Positions 32,330 through 42,789 of a stretch of 64,000 nt of DNA are shown here, piece by piece (positions within the stretch are counted from its first letter, which is position 1; each line of letters begins with the position of its first letter). Source of the stretch: Ctena decussata (lineage: Eukaryota; Mollusca; Bivalvia; Lucinida; Lucinidae); the NCBI GenBank assembly GCA_963989385.1, contig OZ022509.1:53646271-53710270 (forward strand). The letters are read 5' to 3'. A program made the translations under genes and the position numbers. The notes under the pieces were generated by a model that searched no databases, was not told the origin of the DNA, and saw only the letters and a program-made list of their open reading frames with translations.

Positions 32330-32760
32330 AACACAAACTAGAAGGTTGTCCAGGGACAACTGGTCGAGCCCGCTGTTTGCTATAGTGACCTGTAAGTATG
32401 TCAAGACTAAGCAACTGCTTCACTCTGGAAAGAAGCCAAACAACATCATGCTTAGCAAGCATATTTCTTCTTGTTTTCAAATTTTCACAAAGGAAAATAA
32501 GTAGAAGTGATGATCCAGACAAGCTCAATTTATGACAATTACAATATCTGACCTTCAAGTGTGACCTTGACCTTGAACCTACCCACACATGTATGTGACT
32601 TGACACTTCCACTCATCAAGAAGAACAATTGTGCCAAACTATTTTGAAATCCATGCATAAATGTAGAGGTAATGGCTCGGACAAGCTAAATTTTTGGCCA
32701 TTTTGTCATTTGACCTTCAAGTGCGTCCTTGACCTTGGACCTACCTGAACAAATGTTCCA
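32330..32760 (+). repeat. Left half of a TGACCTTGACC-rich repeat split by an LTR element
   Basis: Contains GTCGAGCCCGCT at 32363-32374, which is exactly inverted at 37934-37945 (AGCGGGCTCGAC). It also holds ~190-bp units with CTTCAAGTGTGACCTTGACC and GAACAATTGTGCCAAA. The unit breaks at ...AAATGTTCCA where the LTR begins and resumes after 37569. Confidence 0.65.
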
Positions 32761-32935
32761 ACGCCACTATGTAGTTAATGTCTAATGTAGTTAAACTGTA
32801 GTTGAAGTTATAAATAAGCTAGAGTTACTTACCTTATGTTTGTGCTTTTTCTGAGAAGCTTTGTTGTATAACCGTTTCGTCATTAAAAGTTCCAATTACT
32901 CCAGATTTCATTATTGCTGATGTTCCTGATTGGCG
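32761..32935 (+). repeat. 5' LTR
   Basis: Begins ACGCCACTATGTAGTTAATG and ends ATGTTCCTGATTGGCG. The two copies differ by few bases. The tips CGCCA and TGGCG are inverted. Confidence 0.85.
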
Positions 32936-33138
32936 TGGTGGCAGCGTTTGTCGAACTCATTGTTGTTATTTACGTTTTATCTGCGGATTTACCTATACAA
33001 AGACTAAAATCTTGCAACTTCAGCGGGACCAAAACTAGGTCAAATGATATAGCCTTTATCTGTGGCTACAAATCTGGGAAGGAACTACTCGTAGTTGACT
33101 CAATAACTACATATACTTTATACGACACTTTAATCAGA

Positions 33139-34060
33139 ATGGCAGCTCAGATGAGAGCCCCAAAACAATGGTCACTTACGAAACAAGAGACAATCACTTC
33201 TTTCGAAGCCTGGAGGCAAAACCTTCAATACACACTTTCTCTGGATCAAAATTTCGCCCCATTTTTGGTTGATGGTTTCTCATGGCAAAAGAAAAGTGCA
33301 ACTACTCCTCTTAGAGGTTTAACTGATGACGGAAATGATGTCACTGAAGCGCAGCGTCGCACGGCTGCCCAAAAAGTTACTCAGTTAGAACTTATGTTAG
33401 GCCAGATTGCCAATTTTTGTCCTATAATTTCGCGAAACACGATTGTAAAGAACTCTACATCAATTTCCAGTATCTAGCATTATGGGTTCCAGTCTACAGG
33501 AGCACACTTCATTGATTTTAATTCAATTAAACTCGAACTTGGTGAAAGACCCGAGGATTTAATTCAAAGATTACAAAGTTTTGTTGAAGACAACCTTCAT
33601 CGGTCGGATGGCTCAATTAGACATTATGGGGTAATCCCCATTGAAGATGAAGAACTCTCTCCATCGCTTGAAAATTTTATAGTGCTTACCTGGCTAAGAT
33701 TAATTCACAAAGACTTACCAAGTCTAGTGAAGCAACGTTATGGAACAGAGTTGCGATCTCAAACGTTGGCTTCTATAAAACCAGAAATATCTCAAGCCAT
33801 GGAATCTCTACTAGAAGAAATTACTTCAGCCACAGAAGCTAAAGTGTTAAGAACAGCCTTCAAAAATTCCGCCAGTCTAAAATCTCCAAAGACTGTTATT
33901 CAATCAACAAACGATGTAAAACGTCCTGTGTGTCCTTTATGTCAACAGGCAGGTCGTAATAAAATTCACCATTACCTTAGTAAATGTAAATACTTACCAG
34001 CAGATGATAAGGCTTATATGACTAAAGTGAGAACAATATCTGGTGCTCAAGATTATGATA
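33139..34060 (+). pseudogene. LTR element gag region
   Basis: From ATG at 33139 the frame reads MAAQMRAPKQWSLTKQETIT and on through TAAQKVTQLELMLGQIANFC, a capsid-like region, to a TAG at 33475-33477. The same frame then continues without another stop into pol. A CCHC-like knuckle, CPLCQQAGRNKIHHYLSKC, lies at about 33931-33987. The TAG is consistent with a TGG-to-TAG change. Confidence 0.75.
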
Positions 34061-35112
34061 GTGACAGTGATGTGCAGTTTGAAAACAGTTTCGAAGCAAG
34101 TGGTTCTGACTCTCACACTCATAACCTCCGTGTTATACCATCAACTCGCCTTGTAAGCACCAAACAGTCTCCTCACTTTAAAGCTTTCTACAGGCAGTAT
34201 CCTGTAAAAATTACTCTTGACACGGGTGCTGAAATCAGCATGATAAAATCGTCAGTAGCTCAGCATATTGGTGCAATTGTGAAAAAGACTACTCAGAGTG
34301 CTTTACAGGCAGATGGTATCACACCCCTGGCTATTAAGGGCGAGACTCACATTACTATGACCAGAGATTATACTGACTTAAAGTTAGATGCTCTAGTAGT
34401 AAATGATTTAGATGTTGATATCTTGGCAGGCATTCCATTTATGTCAATAAACGATGTATCAGTTCGACCCGCAAAACAACAGATTTTGATCGGTGACTCA
34501 AGCATCGTTTACTACGACACTTCTTCCTCAGACCCACATAATCATGTTCGCCGTACTCAAGCATACGTGTTAAAGTCCAAGGCTTCCTCTGTCATTTGGC
34601 CAGGAAGTTATGTAGAACTTACTCTACCATCTGACTTACGGCCTGAGTGCACTGTAGCTGTTGAGTCTAGAATTAATAATGTTAAGTCTCCCAAAAAGTG
34701 GCCTCCGCCTGGTATCATCGAAGCAGTCACTGGCAAAATACGTATACCAAATAACACTGATGAGCCCCAGTCTTTACACAAGAACGAACATTTCTGCCAG
34801 GTTCGACTCACCACTGAAGTCTCTACCGAACATACTGACGTTGACGTACCATTACCCAAACTGTCTACTTCCACAAAAGAATTTCATTCTGACACAGTCA
34901 CTGTTGACCCAGACAATATATTTCCAAACAGTTACCAGACTAAATTCTGTACACTTGTCCAAGACTATGACGATGTATTTGATTCCAAAATACAATGTTA
35001 TAATGGTTCATTGGGTTCCTTTGAGGCCACAATAAATGTGGGTCCTGTCCAACCTTCTCAGCGTACGGGCCGCGTCCCTCAATATGCTTTTAGAGCTACA
35101 ACAGAAGTTTGA
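34061..35112 (+). pseudogene. LTR element aspartic protease and pol linker
   Basis: In frame with gag. The active-site motif LDTGAEISMI is at about 34216-34245, with a second-half feature DVDILAGIPFM (34411-34443), as in retropepsin-like proteases. The frame ends at 35112, just after [10 protein letters not shown], because of a frame change near 35085-35095. Confidence 0.75.
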
Positions 35113-35788
35113 CGATTTGGAGAACCAAGGAGTCTTTGCTCGTCCAGAATCGTTAGGCATAACAGAATTTTTAAATCCATCTTTTCTCGTCAAAAAATTG
35201 AGTGGCGGTTTTCGTTTAGTTACCGCCTTTGCTGATGTAGGCCGCTACAGTAAACCGCAGCCGTCATTAATGACGGATGTTGACTCCACATTGCGTACTA
35301 TAGCCCAGTGGAAATACTTAATTACATCAGATCTGTCTAGTGCATTTTATCAGATACTCTTGTCCAAATCTTCAATGAAATATTGTGGAGTGGCTACACC
35401 ATATCGTGGCGTTAGGGTCTATACGCGTTGCGCAATGGGAATACCGGGCTCTGAAACGGCACTTGAAGAACTTATGTGTCGGGTTCTTGGTAACTGCATT
35501 CAAGATGGAGTGGTAGCTAAGCTTGCTGATGACTTGTACTGTGGAGGAAATACCCTTGATGAATTGCTTACTAACTGGAGAAGAGTTTTGGAGACATTAC
35601 ATAAATGTAACTTAAAATTATCTCCAACTAAAACCATCATTTGTCCACGATCAACCACGGTACTTGGTTGGGTGTGGTCCCAGGGTACTTTATCAGCTAG
35701 CCCTCACAGAGTTGCTGTGTTGTCCAAATGCCACCCTCTTGAGACTGTCCATGGGAACGCGTCCTTCCAAGAAGATAACCAACGTTAA
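35090..35788 (+). pseudogene. LTR element reverse transcriptase
   Basis: Reads [20 protein letters not shown], then [40 protein letters not shown] and [11 protein letters not shown]. The last is the catalytic Y/A-x-D-D region, here LADDL. After [20 protein letters not shown] the sequence changes abruptly at about 35735, and the RNase H domain expected next is not found. Confidence 0.8.
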
Positions 35789-36566
35789 AGATGTTAAACT
35801 ATATCTCGCAGTAGCTTCAATCGCTAGGGATGGCATGCTAGTTGTACGCCGTAACGAGCCATGTGTTTCATCTACCGAACTTATCATTGTACCTCGTTCA
35901 GTTCTGGATGGCCTGATTACAGCACTGCATATAAAACTTGACCATCCTTCGAAACATCAATTCGAACTTGTGATGAAACGTTTCTTTTATGCACTTGATT
36001 TGACAAAAGCCATCAACCATTGTTATAATGCTTGTCACACGTGCATGTCACTTCAAAAGTTTCCTGATTCCCTTGTAAAACAATCTTCCGAAGATCCCCC
36101 CGAAACTGTAGGAGTTTCGTTTGCTGCTGATATCCTAAAGCGCGACCGACAGCTAATACTCCTCCTGCGTGAAACGGTAACCTCTTACACGTCAGCTTGC
36201 ATAGTGCATGACGAGAAACAAGACACCCTACGGAATGCTTTGGCTTGTCTTGCTACCGAATTACACCTCCTGGACGGCCCACCTGCAGTTATAAGAGTTG
36301 ATCCTGCTCCTGGTTTTATCGCCTTAACAAATAGAAATAACGAGACCTTAAAATCTCTTCGTTTGCCTCTTGAGATTGGTCGTGTTAAGAATCCTAACAA
36401 GAATCCCGTAGCCGAGAGAGCTATTCTTGAGCTTGAAGATGAAATTTTAAAACAGGAGCCAAGCGGCGGTCCAGTTTCTCAATTAAATCTTGCTATAGCT
36501 ATAGCAAGTCTTAACTCTCGAATTCGGTATTCAGGTTTATCGGCTAGAAAGTTGTGGACGCAATGA
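35745..36566 (+). pseudogene. LTR element integrase
   Basis: Starts in the middle of a linker ([20 protein letters not shown]). It contains an HHCC zinc-binding set (ALHIKLDHPSKHQ...CYNACHTC) and a DDE triad in SFAADI, VIRVDPAPG and PVAERAILELE. It ends at TGA 36564-36566, which looks like a CGA-to-TGA change, because the same frame continues beyond it. Confidence 0.8.
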
Positions 36567-37213
36567 AGCCAATTCACTCATGACCAACTCCCCATTTCAG
36601 ATGGAGACAATCTCCTTCACCAACATAGGTTGCGCGAGAAAAATCATCCATCCAGTGAAAAGTCAAAACATAAAAGTGGCAAGACCTCTGCTCCTTATAA
36701 TGTTGAAGTAGGTGATTTAGTTTACCTATACTCCGACAGAGACAAGTCAAGGGCGCGTAATAGGTACCTTGTAGTTTCCACTGACGGTGAATGGTGCTTT
36801 ATTAAAAAGTTCACTGGGAATCAGTTACGTTCCTCCTCATATAGTAAAGCGTGACGAGTGTTATTTAGTCCCAAAGGAGTGCATTTCAAACTCATATCCC
36901 CAGCACAGATACAATAACTTGACTGATGACGAGGACGACGACATGCTGTATACGAATTCATCTCCACCTCCTCCTGTGGATGTACCTGACATCCTTACTA
37001 TCCCTGTATGAGGGTCACCTGTTCAAACAGACAGTACTGAACAATATGATTATCCTATCATTCTTGCTACCCCGACCGAGGATAACACAGACAGCCAACC
37101 TCTTAGTGGCACCGAGTCCACTAACAATACACAAGTCCATGCCCCAGTAGAGTCTAGACCCAGGCGTGAAATCAAACGTCCTAAATACTTGAATGATAAT
37201 ATATTGAAGTAAT
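36567..37213 (+). pseudogene. LTR element integrase C-terminal tail
   Basis: After the TGA the frame resumes (EVGDLVYLYSDRDKSRARNR, an SH3-like integrase C-domain), shifts frame near 36830, meets another TGA near 37008 and ends ESRPRREIKRPKYLN...*. The tail is Pro/Thr/Asn-rich, as is common in such elements. Confidence 0.65.
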
Positions 37214-37394
37214 CTCAATTTTGTTTTGGTATGTTATATTTAACTTTACAGTTACAGTGATCCTGTGTAATTCCATATAACCTAAGATTTTGCTTACATT
37301 TAACTGTATTTATTTGTGAAAATTCAATATTTGAATGTTTTTGTACATGTTTCACTTGTTTCTGTTCTTAAAAGGAAGAAGAAGAAGAGAAGTC

Positions 37395-37569
37395 ACGCCA
37401 CTATGTAGTTAATGTCTAATGTAGTTAAACTGTAGTTGAGGTTACAAGTAAGCTAGAGTTACTTACCTTATTTTTGTGCTTTCTCTGAGAAGCTTTGTTG
37501 TATAACCGTTTCGTCATTAAATGTTCCAATTACTCCAGATTTCATTATTGCTGATGTTCCTGATTGGCG
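37395..37569 (+). repeat. 3' LTR
   Basis: Matches the left LTR over 175 bp with a handful of differences (for example GAGGTTACAAG against GAAGTTATAAA). It is preceded by a long polypurine tract. Confidence 0.85.
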
Positions 37570-37950
37570 CAAATGGTACTTCTACTCAACATGAACAAAT
37601 GTTTCAACTGGCACTTCAACTCATTAAGGAGAACAATTATGCCAAATTATTTTGAAATCCATCCGTTAATGTAGAAGTTATGGCTCGGACAAGCTCAAGT
37701 TATGGCCTTTTTTTTATATTTGACCTTCAAGTGTGACCTTGACCTTGGACCTACCTGATCAAATGTTTCAAAAGGCACTTCTACTCATCGAGAACAATTG
37801 TGCCAAATTATTCTGAAATCCATGCATAAATGTAGAAGTTATGGCCCGGATAAATCCGGACGGACGCACGCACTAACGCACGCACGGACATACACCGAAC
37901 TGAAATTGTAACAACTATGTCTCGCTCACCGCAAGCGGGCTCGACAAAAA
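37570..37950 (+). repeat. Right half of the split TGACCTTGACC-rich repeat
   Basis: Resumes the units seen at 32330-32760 and ends with GGACGGACGCACGCAC... and CTCACCGCAAGCGGGCTCGAC. The AGCGGGCTCGAC end mirrors the left end. Confidence 0.65.
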
Positions 37951-38191
37951 GATTTCTTCTTTAAGCAGCGCGGAAAAACCCTGCCTAGACAGTAATTTGT
38001 CATCAAATAGTTGTCTGTACATGAAAAATGTGAACCATTTATATAAATTGTTATTGTAGCGCTGTGTTTAACATGGTTTGTGATTTTAACACAATCTGTA
38101 AACACTGTAATCTAAATAATGCGGAGCTTAACCACGCCCCTTCAAGGGACATAACTCGCTTGTTGCTAGCGTTAGACAAACTTTCAAAAAT

Positions 38192-38843
38192 ATGGCGGCG
38201 AAACCAGTAAGACTGCGTGCAACTTTGCAAGATTTGCCGGACGATTTTTCATTGTCGTTCTTTTTGAATGGATCTTCTGTTCTTCTGAAAAGTAAAAGTA
38301 AAAGGCAGGGATACAGATATTATGCGGAGAATAGAGAAGCGCGGTGGCTCAGTGGTTAGTGCACTTGACTCTGAAGTCAGAGGTCGTGGGTTCGAGCCTC
38401 ACCAGAGGTGAAATCTTCCTATGTCCGAACGCGTTTTTCTAGCATCATTTGCAGGGATGATGCTAACAAGTGTGCCGTCCTTCGGATCGGGACGTTAACT
38501 GGAGGCCCCCTGTGCAGGGAGAGTCATCCCCTGTGCAGGTTAAAGATCCCTACTATAGCTACATGGCTATATGTAGGCTTTCATCCTGCAACACCGGAGT
38601 GTACAAAAGTACACCGTCTGTGTCCCCTTCTGGGGTTAAGGCGTAAATGGAAAAAGGAAAAGGAAAAAGAATTACTTTCACAATGTCAGTATGTTCATTT
38701 ACGAGGAAAGGACCATTTATTGTAGCACAAAATGTTACTCCAGCTACCGGACGAACGACGAACCGCGCCGACGAACCGCGCAGCGTCTACTTGGAAATCA
38801 AACCAACTGATATATCGCTTGCCCATTATTCATGCCAAGCAGG
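38192..38843 (+). CDS. First exon of a probable SWIM-type zinc-finger protein, interrupted by a SINE
   Basis: ATGGCGGCG at 38192 starts MAAKPVRLRATLQDLPDDFS, LSFFLNGSSVLL and RQGYRYYAEN. A SINE at 38336-38680 then intervenes and causes a stop (TAG) soon after. Beyond it a coding-like stretch reads FTMSVCSFTRKGPFIVAQNV to VYLEIKPTDISLAHYSCQAG and ends at donor AGG|GTAAGA. The final A-H-Y-S-C-Q-A-G resembles the first half of a SWIM motif (C-x-C-x(n)-C-x-H), with Tyr/Ser in place of the first Cys. In SWIM proteins this lies after a G-Y-x-Y-Y entry segment as here. This family assignment is inference. The insertion probably inactivates the gene unless the SINE is spliced out. Confidence 0.5.
38336..38680 (+). 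mobile_element. tRNA-derived SINE, second family
   Basis: Head GCGGTGGCTCAGTGGTTAGT (box A) and GTGGGTTCGAGCCTCACC (box B) over 65 bp. The body contains GTCCTTCGGATCGGGACGTT and CCCCTTCTGGGGTTAAGG, and the tail is AAATGGAAAAAGGAAAAGG. The anticodon stem TTGAC/GTCAG encloses a six-base loop, so it is not a functional tRNA. The conserved body recalls broadly distributed molluscan SINEs, possibly V-SINE/RUDI type; that is from memory and unverified. Confidence 0.8.
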
Positions 38844-38849
38844 GTAAGA

Positions 38850-39540
38850 AGAAATTCATTATTTAGCGAGACAGTCCAATTGGTGTTGCTTAATTCTTCG
38901 GTTGGCTGGTTACAATAAAGGCATTTCGGACAGTACTAGTGTCCGTGCAACCGGTGACCTATATATACAGATCACTGGTGCAACAAATGTAATCATCGTA
39001 TTGTTTCAAAATATTCAGTGTAATTATCCTAAAATTTTGACTGCACATTATTGTAAAGACTCAGAATAGATGATAGTTTTTCTGGCAGTTGTGGGTGCCA
39101 GTGGTAGTGACCACATTTTTCCTTTTGGTGGGTATTCAAATGACGAGGCTTGCATCAGCCTGTCTGTATGTAAGTCTCTATAGGGTTGTTAGCATGGTGC
39201 TACTTTTGTATTATAATTGCTTGTTGGATGACTTGCGATTTTTACGTCCTTTTTAACATTATTTCAGTCCTATCAGGCTGATGGGAGGGTGGTAATAAAG
39301 GCTTAGGTCTATGGAATCGGGGACCACTAGAAGAACAGGCCAGCACATAACCTCTGAGCTTCCTGGGCTCCTGCTATTAAACATTAATTGGCTTTTTTGA
39401 TGACTATGCAGTTTTATTGACCTGCTTTGCGTCAGTCAATATGTAGTTTGCAGGTCAGTAAAACTACATATTCACCACTTTTATTGACCTGCTTTGCATC
39501 AGTAAATATATAGGTTGCAGGTGAAAAAATGCAACAAAGA
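38850..39540. other. Putative intron with short repeats
   Basis: No exon found. A ~70-bp direct duplication (TTTATTGACCTGCTTTGCGTCAG at 39412 and TTTATTGACCTGCTTTGCATCAG at 39479) is visible. Confidence 0.4.
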
Positions 39541-39549
39541 TAAATAATT

Positions 39550-40400
39550 ATGTCCCCCCACGGGACATATTGTTTTCAGTGCGGATCCCGTCGGCGTGAC
39601 AGATTCTTGTATGCGTGATATCTCTTGAACCAAAGGATGGAATTTACCCAAACTTGCATGGATATATCATTGGGACAAGCATATGAGCTGATTAGATTTT
39701 GGTGACCTTGACCTCATTTTCAAGGTCACAGGAGGACTTAGATGGCAATTTCTTGTATGCGCGATATCTCTTGACCCAATGGATGGAATGGATACATCAT
39801 TGTGACAAGTTTTGGAGCTGATTAGATTTTGGTGACCTTGACCTCATTTTCAAGGTCACTGGATAACGAAGATGACAATTTCTTGTACCCAATTTCTTGT
39901 ATGCACGGTATCTCTTGAACCAATGGATGGAATTTCACCGAACTTGCATGGATATATCATTGGGACAAGTGTAAGAGCTGATTAGATTTTGGTGACCTTG
40001 ACCTTATTTTCAAGGTCGCTGGAGGACTTAGATGACAATTTCTTGTACCCTCTACATCTCCTGAACCAATGGATGGAATTTCACAAAACTTGCATGGATA
40101 CCTTATTGGGACAAGTTTTGGAGCTGATTAGATTTTGGTGACCTTGACCTCATTCTCAAGTCACTGGAGGACTTGGATGACAATTTATCTCCTGAACCAA
40201 TGGATGGAATTTCACCAAACTTTCCTGGATACATGATTTGGACAAGTTTATGAGCTGTTTAGATTTTGGTGACCTTGCCCTTATTTCAAATGTCACATGA
40301 GGACTAACATGGCAATTTCTTATACCCACATTATCACCTGAACCAATGGATGGAATTTCGCCAAACTTTCGTGGATACATGATTTGGACAAGTTAAATAT
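39550..40400 (+). repeat. Tandem array, ~130-160 bp units
   Basis: Starts TGTCCCCCCACGGGACATAT (an imperfect palindrome). It holds about six units containing TTTGGTGACCTTGACCTCAT then TTTCAAGGTCA, at about 39699, 39830, 39992, 40136 and 40268. Units also share ACCAATGGATGGAATTTCACC. No coding capacity. Confidence 0.8.
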
Positions 40401-41630
40401 CAATTCTCTGTAACTACCAAAAATTTTTAATAGGGGTCCGGCACACATAGTCTCAGAATTAGCTGAATCTTTTGCATGATGTATGATGTCCGTCAAATTT
40501 GGAATTGAACTTCTGTTGCCATGGCAACCATCAAAATCTATTTTTGAAAAAATCTGACAATTACTTATATGATTTTTACTGAAATTACAGTAACTTCAGG
40601 TCCTGAAAATATAAAAGTACTTAAAAGATTAAAAATAACATACTACTATAATTATATGTTATATATATATATCTATTAACTCAAGAATCCTTTTAAGAAT
40701 TCTTCACCATACTTCATAGTACTAACAATACGAAATATACTGGTTTCAAAAGATTTCTTGAAATACAAAATTCGGCAAATTTGCTTATTTTTGATCAAGT
40801 ATATCAAAAGCTGCACCGATGCTTCCGGTATAATCATACTGTAATATTGGAAGAACAATGCAAGTGGAATCAAACCATACAAAAATTAGACTGGGGCAAA
40901 TGTGTCTTCTTGGGAAAACAAATGACAGAAATTGATCTCTTTTCAGAAAAGCTAAAAATCAAACATATCAACAATGAAGATAAAGTGTATCAAAAATTAC
41001 AGACATGCTCAACAAAGACATCAATTCCTTGATAAATGGTTTAAACAATAATGATATTTCTGCTTGGTGCTAAAAACAAGAACTTTAAAGACTTAATTCT
41101 ATTTTTTATCGGTTTTAAACTTCTAAAAACAGCACAAATGAGGGGGTAGGGGAAAAATATCAAATATATTTTCCATATTTGTATATTAGACAGTGTTTAA
41201 AATACTTGATCATGGAGAAGTATTGTTTAGAAATAACATGTCATATGCAGACCATTAATTTAAATTTAACATTTGTATAAAGGGCAATAACTCTTTCATT
41301 TTTATGTAAAATATGAGGAAATACTCTTATGATGGCCAATTATTGAGCACAGCATTATCTGCAGAGCTAATAGATTTTACAACAATAACAACATACATTT
41401 TTGTGTTGACATACATATTACTATATAGCTGTGTTAAGCTCAGCTGTGATCTTGACCAGATTAACATGAGAATTTCCAAGACAAAGGATACAGGAAAGGC
41501 TCGGGTTAAAGGAGACAAGGATTGAGAATAAGTGCTTTCCATGTATTTATCATAAGCATATAGTTCTGAAAAATGTCATTTGAATTAGGTTACACAATTT
41601 ATCTTGTTTACCAAGATAATGATTTAAAAT
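40400..41630. other. No recognised gene
   Basis: Contains one GTTGCCATGGCAAC palindrome at 40517-40530 and a (TA)n tract near 40655. Short open frames (for example 40781-41032) have no motif or splice support. Confidence 0.35.
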
Positions 41631-41639
41631 CTCCTTTAG

Positions 41640-42040
41640 CTTTGACTAAGGGGATAACTGTCTTCAAAATTGACATTTGGGGAGGTAAGTCTTTGGTTTT
41701 ACAGTTGGAAATTTTGTTTTACGATGATGCGGCAGCAGAGCCGTAAAACGTATGCTGCGACCATAAAACCGACAATTTACCTCCACAAATGACAAGTTTC
41801 AACTCAAGTATACCCATTCTAATGCACTTACTCATTTATTCCCCTTTTAAATGAGCATATTTTGATCATTTTTTACACAACAAGCAAGTGCTGTCAGCAA
41901 TGTTAAACCACATGTCAGCCAATGAAAAACGATGTTGCGTAAATAAGTTGGGCTTCCTGCAGTATATTGCAGGATAAACTATCGCAAATTTACCACGTTA
42001 TCCAATCAGACGTTGCGTTACATTTGCAAGTCCAGAATGG
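41640..42040. mobile_element. Composite foldback/TIR element, copy 1
   Basis: The left part folds back: AAGGGGATAACTGTCTTCAA...GGTTTTACAG against GCGACCATAAAACCGACAATTTACCTCC...CAAATGAC. The right part carries CATTCTAATGCACTT and ends TCCAATCAGACGTTGCGTTACATTTGCAAGT. The same composite occurs at 53812-54173 and 55865-56247, with fragments at 42520-42680, 50220-50400 and 55740-55800. Confidence 0.75.
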
Positions 42041-42789
42041 TTGGTTGTATAGCAGAAATAAGATTTTTGTGTCCGCAGGCAAGTGGAATGGGTCCTCCCA
42101 AACCAGGAAGTAGATGACACTAGAAAATTAGTTTTCAGCCGAAGTGCATGAGCCGCCCAGCGACTCAGAATAACATTCACTCAGTGGCCCAGTAGTACTT
42201 TGCTAATTCATTGGTGAGATATTATTGGTATTTATCACTATGCCAAAAATTATCAAAATATTCTCATCTGTAAAGCGCTATGACCATTTTCACTAAGTGA
42301 GTATGTACAGACAAACAGATGGACAGATACACTTCAGTCCGTCAACTTTTTTTGCGGGCCATGTTATAAACCACTCTAGAAAGTGCCTTCTTTAGAGTAG
42401 GTGAAAAATCACATAGCCTGGCTCAACTAAACACCGAATGTATAATTTAAATCTAGCCAGGTTGACATTTCAATTTGTCCATTTGGCATTCATTTTGACA
42501 GGTGAGGTAATTTTATTTGTCAAGCACTTAGGGATAACCATCTTCTAAATTGCCATTTGGGGAGGTAAACCGTTACTTAAGGTCATAAATTTCATTTTAC
42601 TGTAATGGGGTAGAGCAAAAACTGACGAATTACTTCCCAAATGAATTTTTAACACATTTATCCCCATTTTAATGCAGTTATTCACTTGTTTTCCTTTAAA
42701 AACGCAAACATTTGCATTAAAACAAGCTCTTTTATATCATGAAACATCATAATAGCGAACTTGTGAAGAAAATTGTGTCGCAATAGAGT

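Larger units (their letters stand above)
32761..37569 (+). mobile_element. LTR retrotransposon (Ty3/Gypsy-like), decayed, RNase H absent
   Basis: Two 175-bp LTRs (32761-32935, 37395-37569) bound a gag-pol region in the order gag, zinc knuckle, aspartic protease, reverse transcriptase, integrase. A primer-binding-site candidate, TGGTGGCAGCG, abuts the left LTR. A polypurine tract (AAAGGAAGAAGAAGAAGAGA) precedes the right LTR. The reading is broken by an in-frame TAG near 33475, a frame change near 35090, a junction near 35740 where the RNase H and linker region is missing, TGA codons at 36564 and ~37008, and a frame change near 36830. The domain order with integrase after reverse transcriptase fits Ty3/Gypsy; other superfamilies are not excluded. 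It cannot move by itself. Confidence 0.85.

Noticed and set aside
34608..36400. Minus-strand frames opposite the LTR element
   Set aside because: Shadows of gag-pol coding sequence; no independent motif.
38341..38405. Apparent tRNA gene
   Set aside because: Boxes A and B are good, but the anticodon loop has six bases and the sequence continues into a SINE body and tail, so it is a SINE head.
39560..40400. Possible CRISPR-like regular spacing
   Set aside because: Units are whole 130-160 bp tandem copies in a eukaryotic repeat, without short repeats and unique spacers.
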